NCBI GenBank assembly: GCA_035235625.1
Contig: CP141148.1
Span: forward strand, 38,255,057-38,319,056
Source: Saururus chinensis
Lineage: Eukaryota; Streptophyta; Magnoliopsida; Piperales; Saururaceae
Length of the DNA stretch: 64,000 bases
Direction: 5' to 3'
Shown here: piece by piece, positions 34,275-44,400 of the stretch
Position numbering within the stretch: position 1 is the first letter of the stretch
How the letters are laid out: every line of letters starts with the position of its first letter
Translations under genes and position numbers: made by a program
The notes under the pieces: model-generated
Seen by the model: the letters and a program-made list of their open reading frames with translations, nothing else
What the model was told of the DNA's origin: nothing
Database searches by the model: none

Positions 34275-37200
34275 TTAGTTTGAACATTTAAAAAATTTTG
34301 CCACGAAAAGTCCACTAGTTTGAGATGTCAAAGGATCAAAACGCAATGTCTTAGGAATCCCACCACTCCGACAAGGCCAATGTTTTGCAGCTCCAATCTC
34401 TTGCAACTCTGCACGACCCAAAATATTACGTTTCAGCAATTAAAGCAACATGCGAATTGTGGTTGAACTGGATCATCAATGAAGCTGTCGCAAGCGATCT
34501 CATGTGAGGTAATAGAGCATGCTATTCTTGTGAGTTCAATCAGAGACAAGGATGGAAAGGTGTGTCCATTTTGCTTTTGCAAGAACAAAATCTGATGAGG
34601 CTACAAACTATAAGTCTGCATCTTGTGAAAGGTTAATCATTGCTTGGAGAATACTTTATTCAAAAAATGCAGTAATTTATTATCAGCCTGGAAAGGTTGG
34701 TGTTCCCAATTCTCAAGTACTATGCGCTTGCCGACTCTTTTTCAATGTTTAACCATGGGGCATCAGTTCAAAGAATCCATTATCATACCCAGAGCCAAAT
34801 ATATCATTTGTACTATACAAACTATTCAAGGTCAGGGTCGAGGTTTGCACTCTATTTTCTTCAACAGTATGGGCAGTTTTCGCAATATCAGTAAGGTGAG
34901 GTCAAGAAAGAATATGGTTGAAGGCTCCATGAGAGCCGTGGCTGGTGATGAATTTACAATGTAGAACCACATCTTAATCTAGTTTTCCTGAGATGAAGTA
35001 CCAAAAGAGATGTTTCAGAAGCTACTTAAGATGGAGAGAAATACCAGCAGAAGAATTCTCCGAAAGAAACTGCTCCACAATGTCCTCGTTTTGTGCTACT
35101 GTTAAACTGTTCAAAAGCAAAGAAAAGGAATGACATGAACAGGACTTTATTTTGATATACTGCAACAGGTGACTCAAGGACGCACCCTGGGTTCTCAAGT
35201 ATTATTCATTGCGGCCCAACCATCAACTAAAAATGGGTGGACAAAGCTAGAAGCATATTTAATACACAAGTGAACCACAAATACGCTAGATTTGGCAATA
35301 AGAATTCAAAGCTGAAATTCAAGAAGACCTAAGCAATTGTAATCATACCTGCAAGTGCTATACACAAGTGATCCACCAATCCTCAATAATCTGAATCCAT
35401 TTTTCAAAAGTTGTAACTGCAGAATATACAATGACATCAATGCTAACCTTTGTTTCAGAGAATTTCGTTTTCCAATATTCTATTTTGAAATGGCCATAAC
35501 TACTTTCAAACAAAGATACAGGTTTATACTTGACAATCCCTGGAAGATCCATAACAACGCCTCATAGATGCTTCAAAATAACCTTAAAATCAGTACATTA
35601 CATGGCCACGAGAAAGCGATCAAGAAGCAAAAAATGAGGATAGAAAAGGCCTTATTGCTCCTCTATCTTCTAGGAAAATGAGCAAGATGTCACCAACAGC
35701 AAGATATTTGACTACCCTCCCGTATGAAACCATTTTAAATGAAAAGTAGCATAGACATCCTACTTGCACCCAGGCTTCATCAGCAGTGGGATGCATCAAG
35801 AAGTCCATACATACAGTGAAAAGTAAGAATGATTAAGGCAGATTTGCCTGTCTCTGCAACCAAGCAGCACGACAGTTCAAGGAAGAAGCAGAACCATAAA
35901 TTTATTGCAAGGGTTGTCTTGCCAACATAAGACGATGTAAAATAGTGAATAAAAATTCGACCTGAAGCTCGGTCAATGTGTTTGTCCTTTTTGCATTGAG
36001 CACTCGTCTTTCAAGGGATGTCCAACCCCAATTGGCAAATTTATTAATGTGTCTAAATGACCCATCATGGGTACATTCGGCATCCACGAGTACCTAGATG
36101 AGTAACAGGACTAGATTATGTAGTGAACGAAAATGCTTGCATAACAAGTAATGTGGTAATATAGTTAAGAGATCAAACTCTTAGCAACAAAAAGTTCGTA
36201 TGAAGAGCAGGAAACATTGTTTAATCAAAGTTAAGCAAACTAAGATCATTATCAGCCAGAAAAGGTATAAGAAAGTACACACCTTATCATAACCTAACTC
36301 AGAGGCTTCACCATTGCATCCTGCTTGAGATATATCTTTTCTCCTAAGACCAATCACCCCTGAGTGCTTTCCATAATATACTAGGTCTGGCAATGCAGCA
36401 TCTGAAGCAAAATGTAAACTAGAAAAACTCCTTGGTTTATTAATTCTCTTTCTTTCTTTATATGGTGTCTTTGATTTCCACTCCATATAAATATCCTCTG
36501 TGTCATCAGCTGCATGAGCACCAAAGTATTTATTCAAAAAAACAAAATATGTAAACAAACTACAGGGTGAGAGAGTGTGTATGCAATATTTACCAAAATC
36601 TGATTCCACATGACTCCTAATAGGCAACAAAGAAAAGGTAGTTCCATCGGCAACAAAGAGTCTGCAGTGATCTCCTAAAAAATACTTCTGTATCATTGTT
36701 CTACAGGCTGCCAAACGGTGTCTTGCAGCATCAACTCCAGTCACTGAACCTGAGCTACCAAGGATGTCCAAGAGCATGCATAATTTGGCTCCTGGAACAA
36801 TCACCCAAACAAACAATTTGCTTACTGTGTTGAGACAATTAAAGTGTAAAAATCACTATCTACCTGGAGCAGCACAAAGGTCAAGAATGTGATCTCCAGA
36901 AGAGACATCCAAAGCCATCACAGCAGCTCCAGATGCTGCATCTATTCCATATATCTAAAATTATGTGAGTAGCAAATTGATTATGACACGTAAATAAATG
37001 AGATATACACAAAACAGATAGTAAATAATTAAGTGTCCATACTAGAAGTTTAATAAAAGCCACCAATGTCTTAAGACTATCAAAACAATACGCCAATTTA
37101 ACCTATAGTAAAAAGCCTTTGGGTATTAATAATTAGAATTTAAGGAGCCAAAGTCACATGATTATGCAATTTGTTGCATTGCTGATACTTAGGGTCCAGG

Positions 37201-38383
37201 CTACCAGCCAAATCCAATTTCTTATTTCTAAGTTTTTGTATGTATTGTATGAGAGTTAAATCGTGGAAACTGCTACCAATCACTTATCAACTCCATGCAA
37301 GAATTTGATAAAATCTAAGAACATTTAATAGAGTCCTACGCATTTAATTATTATAGCAATGAAGGTTCATCAACCATGGTAACTACGAGTTTGCGCTGAA
37401 GAACTACCGAGACAGAAAGTATAATCTTTTTTATTTATGTAAATAAGGCACAAGTCGAGACAGATTTAACCACAGTTTTTTTCCAGTTTGACTAAACAAA
37501 ACCACTCCACCGCTTGAGCAATGAGATTAGTTTTAGAACAATCATTTCACAGAATAAAGCTATTATGATCACATATTGCTTTTTCCTATTAGCTTACCTT
37601 CCCTTCCCGGTATGCTTTTGAACCTGCAATCTGAACATGGGGCGGGATGGAATAGAATCCAGGCAGCCAAGCAACCTTTTCAAGCCGACATTTAATTTCT
37701 GCTTCAATCTCTTGGAGATGAGTTTCGCACCCAGGCTTTAATCTTTCATAGGGAAACAGAAACCGCAGCATGTATAAAACAATCGATATGATTCAAAAAA
37801 CGATTAGAGAGGAAAATATCTCACACCTTATATAGCGAGGGATTGAGTCTGCAGCAGTGTAGATGGAGGGGTCCAGACCGTTCTCATCGAGGAACTTGAG
37901 AAAGGCATCAGGCAAAGACAAAGTTGAATTGGTTTCGTGAAGCAAAGAGGAACTGTTCTCCACTGTACCCATTCTGCAAGAGCCTTGTAGATATTCACTC
38001 ATCGACCACCACAGTTTTTTTCTTTCAATACTTCCAAATTGGTTTTTCTTAAACCCTGAACCCTTAAATTATGAATTCCTTGAACAGTAACGTCCGCAAA
38101 GGCCCAGCAACAATCAAATATTTTCACAACAGAAAAGCATGAAATCGATCCCCACAAGTCGCCACAATGAACAGTTATCAAACGTAAAAATTTGATGAAG
38201 GAACAAGATTCGCATGAAAAAAAAAAAAGAGGGATGCTTTTGCGTCATGTACCTGCAAATTCGGGGATCGCTCTGCTGAAAATCAGAAGACGTCGCCCGT
38301 AAAATGGGTAATCTACAAGCTGCAGATTGTGAATAGCTGATGACTGATGCGGAAGAACGGAGGCGCCAACTTGTAACGTACAC
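34275..38383 (-). CDS. NOL1/NOP2/Sun-family RNA cytosine-C5 methyltransferase
   Basis: An AdoMet-dependent methyltransferase that converts cytosine to 5-methylcytosine in RNA. The exact RNA target cannot be told. Exons on the minus strand are 38383-38253, 38021-37827, 37742-37598, 36954-36864, 36791-36594, 36509-36283, 36093-35962, 35416-35349, 35106-35045 and 34408-34275. All phases agree and give about 460 aa. The AdoMet motif LDLCAAPGAKL spans residues 182-192. Motif IV reads VDAECTHDG with Cys336, having Glu where most relatives have Pro (DAPC). Catalytic motif VI, VYSTCS, has Cys395. The C-terminus ends TSGLFVAKF. The first exon encodes an Arg/Ser-rich stretch (MYVTSWRLRSSASVISYSQS) that looks like an organelle transit peptide. 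If it is not used, translation would start at ATG 38002. The acceptor of exon 2 could be 9 nt further upstream without changing frame. The gene looks intact. Confidence 0.9.
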
Positions 38384-38599
38384 ACAAGGGTACCCCCCTA
38401 CATTCTCCTTTAATTATAGGCTCCCCCTCAAGTTTTACGATTTTATAGTTCTGCCTCGTCCATCGCATTTGCAACGCTTTCAGATAAATTAGCTTTTAGC
38501 TTCGCCGTCTTCTGCTGCTCCTGTGGGAGAATCATGCATGCATAGCCGCTTATCTCAACCTCAGGGGCCAGGGCTGAGACATGCCCCGAGCCCCCAACC
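38384..38599. promoter_or_regulatory. Bidirectional promoter interval of NSUN and PPR genes
   Basis: Only 216 bp separate the two divergent start codons, so both 5' UTRs and promoters must overlap here or reach into the neighbouring gene. I see no clear TATA box. Short upstream ATGs occur near 38534-38538 ahead of the PPR start, one of them closed at once by TAG. Confidence 0.6.
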
Positions 38600-39967
38600 A
38601 TGCAAACCTGCTACTTTGCAGTTCGAGCCGTCGCTACTCAGACAACTCCCAACTATGTCTGGCCGGGTATCGCTCCAAGCTTGACCGAGTTTATCATGAC
38701 TCGGCTGGAAAACTGCACCAACGTCCAAGAACTGAAGCAAATTCACGCATACGTGATCCGATCAAGCACTCTGGAAATCAACCCAACTCCCTTCCACTGG
38801 AACTCTCTGATAAGACCCTACGCAAGGCTCTGCCTCCCCTTGTCCGCACTTCGCCTCTACGCCCAAATGGCGGGAGCCGGTGTCTCACCTGATGGTTACA
38901 CACTCCCCATCGTCTTCAAAGCCTTGTCTCAGCTATTTGCCGCCCACTGGGGCCGGCAGTTTCACTGTGTGGCGATTCTGCATGGGCTTGAATCCAACGA
39001 GTTCTGCGAAAGCGGTCTCATTAGCATGTATGCTAAGGCGGGCGATCTCGATGATGCGCTAAAGGTGTTTGAACAAAATCACGAGAGGAAGTTGGGTTCT
39101 TGGAATGCTCTCATAGGAGGGTTTGCTCAAGGAGGCCATTCATGGGAAGCCATACAGCTCTTCATGAAGCTAAGGAGAAGTGGGCATCAACCAGACGATG
39201 TGACCATGGTCAGCGTTGCATCTGCTTGCGGGAGCTTGGGCGACTTGAGCTTGGCCCTTCAGATACAAAAATGCGCAGTCCAGGCCAAGTCAATGGCAAA
39301 ATCGGATGTATTGTTGTCAAATTCGATCATCGACATGTACGCCAAGTGCGGCCGCATGGATCTCGCATACAAGGTCTTTGCTGGGGTAGAACAGCGCGAT
39401 GTCTCGACATGGACGTCTATGATCGTGGGTTTCGCCATGCACGGCCGCGCCAAGGACGCGCTGGACTTTTACAGCGGCATGAGGCGTAGCCGGGTTCGCC
39501 CGAATCATGTGACCTTTGTGGGAATCCTCACTGCATGCGTCCATGGTGGGCTGGTGGAGGAGGGAAGGCATTACTTCGATTCTATGGTGGCCGAGTGCGG
39601 CATTATACCTGGCATGGCTCACTATGGGTGCATGGTGGATCTGCTGGCCCGGGCGGGGAGGCTGGAGGAGGCCAGAAAGGTGGTAGAAGGGATGCCGACG
39701 AGCGCCAACTCGGTTATATGGGGGAGCCTGCTGGGTGCTTGTGAGAAGCACCGGAACGTGGAGATAGGTGCGTGGGCAGCCGGCAACCTGGCGGAGCTGG
39801 AACCGTGGAATGACGGAGTTTTTGTGGTTTTGTCCAACATTTATGCAGGAGCTAATATGTGGGATCATGTGTCCAAGCTGAGAAGGCTGATGAGGGAAAG
39901 AAATGTTGCCAAGACTCCGGGCTGTAGCTCCACCACGAGTCCGGAGTGCTTCAACACTGGTTCTTGA
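38600..39967 (+). CDS. PLS-class pentatricopeptide repeat protein with E domain
   Basis: An intronless 455-aa protein. PPR proteins of this class bind organellar RNA one base per repeat, and E-type members act as specificity factors for C-to-U editing in mitochondria or plastids. The N-terminus (MQTCYFAVRAVATQTT) is suited to organelle import. Repeats run from about residue 36 to 370. Typical landmarks are LISMYAKAGDLDDALKVF (140-157), SWNALIGGFAQGG (167-179), IIDMYAKCGRMDLAYKVF (243-260), WTSMIVGFAMHG (271-282), ILTACVHGGLVEEG (309-322) and MVDLLARAGRLEEA (345-358). E motifs follow (IWGSLLGACEKHRNVEIG, 373-390; LSNIYAG to TPGCSS, 411-444). The usual CSWIE end is replaced by CSSTTSPECFNTGS, and there is no E+ or DYW domain, so any deaminase must be supplied in trans. 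It is divergently paired with the NSUN gene. The editing target is unknown. Confidence 0.92.
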   Translation: MQTCYFAVRAVATQTTPNYVWPGIAPSLTEFIMTRLENCTNVQELKQIHAYVIRSSTLEINPTPFHWNSLIRPYARLCLPLSALRLYAQMAGAGVSPDGYTLPIVFKALSQLFAAHWGRQFHCVAILHGLESNEFCESGLISMYAKAGDLDDALKVFEQNHERKLGSWNALIGGFAQGGHSWEAIQLFMKLRRSGHQPDDVTMVSVASACGSLGDLSLALQIQKCAVQAKSMAKSDVLLSNSIIDMYAKCGRMDLAYKVFAGVEQRDVSTWTSMIVGFAMHGRAKDALDFYSGMRRSRVRPNHVTFVGILTACVHGGLVEEGRHYFDSMVAECGIIPGMAHYGCMVDLLARAGRLEEARKVVEGMPTSANSVIWGSLLGACEKHRNVEIGAWAAGNLAELEPWNDGVFVVLSNIYAGANMWDHVSKLRRLMRERNVAKTPGCSSTTSPECFNTGS

Positions 39968-41498
39968 TACCTTCGTGTTCGTGGAACATGACGTTTGATT
40001 TTCAGTGATCTCTCATGGAGAATATGTTTCCTGATGTAACCATTAGCAGGGACGTCCCTTTACTCAGTGCCCTTTCGGCTAATCCCTTACCGGGAAAAGA
40101 ATTTCATGACGAAGTTTCACTTGGGAAACGTGATTTATGGCAGAAAAAGTGATACGTCTCACAGAATTATGCGCATTGATTTATTGTTCACATTTTTGTC
40201 CCCAAAATGTTGTGCATTGTCCAAATTTTCCGAGGTGTTACCTTTCAGTTTTTAACGGCAAAACTTTAGTACTCCCACCGTCTTGCATTTATAAAAATAT
40301 AGTGATTTTCATTTAAGAAAAATATTATTTTCACTTTACTTTTTTTTTTCTATGCTTAGAAGCACGCTCCAACCTTTAATTGGATTTAGAAAAATAAATA
40401 TGATATTGTCACTTTCTCTTGTCTATCTAATTAAAACTTAAAGTAGGCTTTCGATAGAGAGAAAATAGACACGAATATTAGCATCCTCTATTGAATAGTA
40501 AAATCTACCTTTAAAAAAAGAGAAAATAAGTTTATGATAATATTTTTTTTTAATACTCAACTACTTTATTCGAAGAATTTGGCTATTCACACTTCAATTT
40601 TTTCTCTCATTTCTTTTTATACTATAATATTATTTAATAAAATATCTCATATTTATCTCTTATATTAAAAAATATTATTCCATCTTTTTACCCATCTTTT
40701 TTTCTCCTCAACTCATGTCACGGCCGCCTTAACGATTGGCAGTCGGTCTCATCCCCTTCCTTATTAACCGCAGCCAAGTTAAAGTCGTGACCAAATTTAG
40801 CCTAGGTGGCAGTGGCCAGCTGGCTACTCTTTGACCGCAATTGGCCCGTGCATGCAATTGTGGCCAGATCTGCCAGTGGCTAGCCAAGTTCTTAGTCGCG
40901 CGTGCACAGCTAGAGCCTGGCCTATGCACACGACCGAATTATGAAATACTTCTTTTACAGAACTTGCCACGTAAATACATTCAAATGTGATTCGATTTGT
41001 CATTATTTTATGCTATAAGAGACTTGGCTGCTGTGTACTATACGTCCTTATGTTAAAGTTTTAAATGATTCTGTTTCACAGTACCCCCTAATGATAGTTG
41101 AATGGGAAGCATGGGTGTACTGAGTATTTTCTCTAATAAAGACTCAGTGCCTCCTGATGGTTGGTTGAATGAGAAGTGAGTAATGGGGTGTACTGAGTAT
41201 TTATTAAGGAGTAATAGAATTATTCTAAAGTTTTATGATAATTCAGTCGATCCAAAACCATCTCTTCTGGAAAAACTGTAAATATGGCATTCATCACACT
41301 CAAAGAAACGAAGTCAATTCCAAGGAAGAAGAAACATAAGCTATTGTAAGAAATATGCTTAAAGACCATCAAATAAGTCTACGTTTAATAACATTGTTTG
41401 GGCTCATACACACACAAACACACATAAATGACCATACAGACCAACTTTCTTCACAAATTTCGCATTTTGTTTTCAGGAACTCGGTTTCATTGAACTGG
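39968..41498. other. Intergenic between convergent PPR and PAO genes
   Basis: Both genes point into this interval, so it holds their 3' UTRs. A MITE-like stretch starts near 40270 ('ctcccaccgtcttgcatttata'). A GC-rich patch at 40720-40930 with recurring 'ggccag' and 'gtggcc' resembles patches near 52500-52760. At 41090-41210 the phrase 'gggtgtactgagtattt' occurs twice (an imperfect 80-bp duplication). No gene is seen. Confidence 0.45.
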
Positions 41499-44400
41499 CT
41501 ACATTCGCGAGATAAGGAGGGGAACAGACACAGACGTGAACTCCTCCCCCATCACGGGGTGAAACAAACCCAGCTCACCATGTTGTTCCAACACTCTCAT
41601 CCTGCAGTCCTCGGCCGCCATCAGACCGGTGGAGAAGGCTCCATGCACAGTCCCCGGGTGGGCGAAGCTGGTCGCTTCTCCAGCAAAGAAGATATTGTCT
41701 ACTGGAACCCGGATCCTCTCATACAGCTCGTGTGGCTTCCCCACCATGTCATAGCTGTAAGAGCCCATGGAATTCTCATCCGTTCCCCAATGGGAAACCA
41801 AGTACTGAATCTGCAAGAACACAACAACAAGAAAACATAAGCAAACAGAATTTTCAGGTGTCAGCCATCTCAATAGACGAATAACTTAGTAACTGTTCCT
41901 ATACTAAGAATTCTAGGAGAAAATCGTTTACATACTGGTACAGACGCATCTGGGAGGATTCTTTTAAGCTGTGTGAAGGCGAAATTGGCTGCAGCTTCAT
42001 CAGACATCTTTTCGATGTCATATGCCAAGCACCCAGAGGGCATGTAGACGAGGACTGGATGGCCGGTTGCCTTGTGAAGATTCAAGAAGTAACTGCAGCC
42101 ATAGGTGGTTGGGGCCACAATCCCCAGGAATTCCACATTGGGCCAGAAGATTTTGTCAAAGTGCAAAGCGATTTTGTTCTCTGTACCAACCCCCAGTTCA
42201 GCAATAGCCGCTTCTTTCCATTCGGGAAGTTTTGGCTCAAACTGGATGGTTTTGGCCTTGAGGACTCCTAGTGGAACGGCTACCACAGCAGCGTCCGCAA
42301 TGAATATTGTCCCGTCTTCAGTAGAGACCACCACTCCATTATAATGTCTGCCAATCTTAGTCACCCTATTGTAGTATAAAAATGGTGGTTACAGCACTTT
42401 AACATGAAGAAGTTAATTATATTTGGGGGGGGGGGGGGGGAGAGAAATCTCGCTCAAATATAGGATAATGTAGGAACATATACCTGTGGCCAAGGCGGAC
42501 ATCAAGCCCTTTGGCGAGAGTATTGACGACAGGGCGATATCCCTTTACCATGAGCCCGTGACCGCCAGAGAGCAGCTCTTCCTGCATTTTTCCTTTAACT
42601 CATAATAAAAACAATTGAAGCTAAATGACTACTCTAGTAATATTGTCGAGTTATATAACATCAATGACAGTACTCCCAGGACAGAATTCAGCACTTGCCT
42701 GGTCCCATCCCTTGAGCGAGATAGTATCTGCATCTGCAGCAAACCAACCCTCCATTCTACATAAGTACCACTGCAGAACCTTGTGAGCAAGTCCCTCTTG
42801 CCTGTGGAACAACAATAAACAAGGGTTAGAAAGAAGAACGGCCAGGCAAAAATGAGAGAGAGTTTCACCGAACAGGCACAAAGTTACCTCAAGTCTGGGC
42901 GCCTTTCCATTACAATGGAAAAGGCCTCGAGTATAGACATGTCCTCAGCATGCCCATCCCTCACTTTCTCTGTCTGCATACACGAGGTAGTGGCCAATGT
43001 CAGATATACTACGGAGAAAAACAAATTCAATAATTCACTAAACATGAAAAATTGAAGTGAGCCATCCGGATTAAAAACATGCCTCTTTCAGTATACGCTC
43101 AAAAACTTCGCCCACTTTTGTAACAAGATCTTGGGGAACTTGGCGACCATCAATGTCAAAGAGCGCATAACTGCAACAAGCGGCTGGTATAATAAGAATA
43201 TAAAGCTATCCTTTCTACATTAATAGTAATATTTAAAAAATAGTAATTTTATTTATCTAAAACTCATATTTAAGAGAATGGGAAAAATAGTAATTTTTAT
43301 TGATCTAAAACTCATATCTAAGAGAAGGGGAAAAAATAGTAATTTATTGATCTAAAACTCATATATAAGAGAAGGGGAAATAAATTTATGATATTTTTTT
43401 TAAATACTTAATTATTTAAATTGAACAAAATGAAGTTATTAATATGGAGCAAACTTTTTTGCTAAATGAAACTAGGAGGAAATACTATTAAGTCACACCA
43501 TTATTTACATGTCATGGGCAAGTTCCTTCCATTCTGTTATAAGCTAACACGATGAAGGAGCTTCAATGGAGGCAAAAACAGAAAAACAGCGGAGATGCAT
43601 GGTTACCTTTCGAGATCATGGTCATACAAGACAGAGTTGTCACCGCTGGTACGGTAAAGCGGCAGGCCAAGTCTCCCGATCAAAGGAGCCAGAGGATTCT
43701 CCTTGCAGACCCCATGCAACCTGAAAGCGTATCGAAATTTGAAAGGCTTAGTGATCTTTGAAACGTGCGCGTCATGTAGTGCAAGGACTAACTAATCGCA
43801 GAACAAAGACTAACAAGAGCACATGCATGTTCAGAATTTGTATACCAGGATGCGCCCATATCGACAGGGAAACCAAACGAGTAGTCTGTATGCACCCGAC
43901 CCCCAAGCCTATCCCGCGACTCAAGCAGAACCACCTGAAAAGTGTTGGCAAGTTAGAAACAGAGAGCACCGGACTGCAAATGCACTCCGTCCATTATATT
44001 AATAGTTATATTTTTTGGTAATTTTTATTAAATAGAAGAGAATGAAAATAAGTTTAGGATATTTTTTTTAATACTCAACGACTTAAATTTAACAAAATAC
44101 ACTTAATATGGAATCAACTTTTTTTCAAATAGAGCTATTACTTTTAACGACGGAAGAAGTATATACCTCGTTTTGAACTATTTCTGAAGAATAGAAAAAA
44201 TGATACGAAGCTTTATTACCTGAAAGGAGGCATCACGTAGAGACCGTGCAGCTGCAAGTCCAGCCAAGCCACCACCGATGACTATAACCGAGGGGGCTGA
44301 GGAGCCCTGTCTTTCGTCAACGTTGGCATAACAAGAAGCTGAAAAAATAAAATCTTGTTTAGCACTTAATATTAGGGCATTTCAATTATATAGTATTTCA

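Noticed and set aside
34552..34964. Overlapping frames considered as the last NSUN exon.
   Set aside because: They contain stops on the minus strand. The true last exon was found at 34408-34275, with the family C-terminus and correct phase.
36181..36816. A 211-aa minus-strand open frame covering part of the NSUN gene.
   Set aside because: It reads through a 84-base intron and past a donor. The real product uses exons 36791-36594 and 36509-36283.
39317..39868. A 183-aa antisense frame across the PPR gene.
   Set aside because: It is the shadow of a GC-rich, repeat-containing coding strand. The plus-strand protein is unmistakable.
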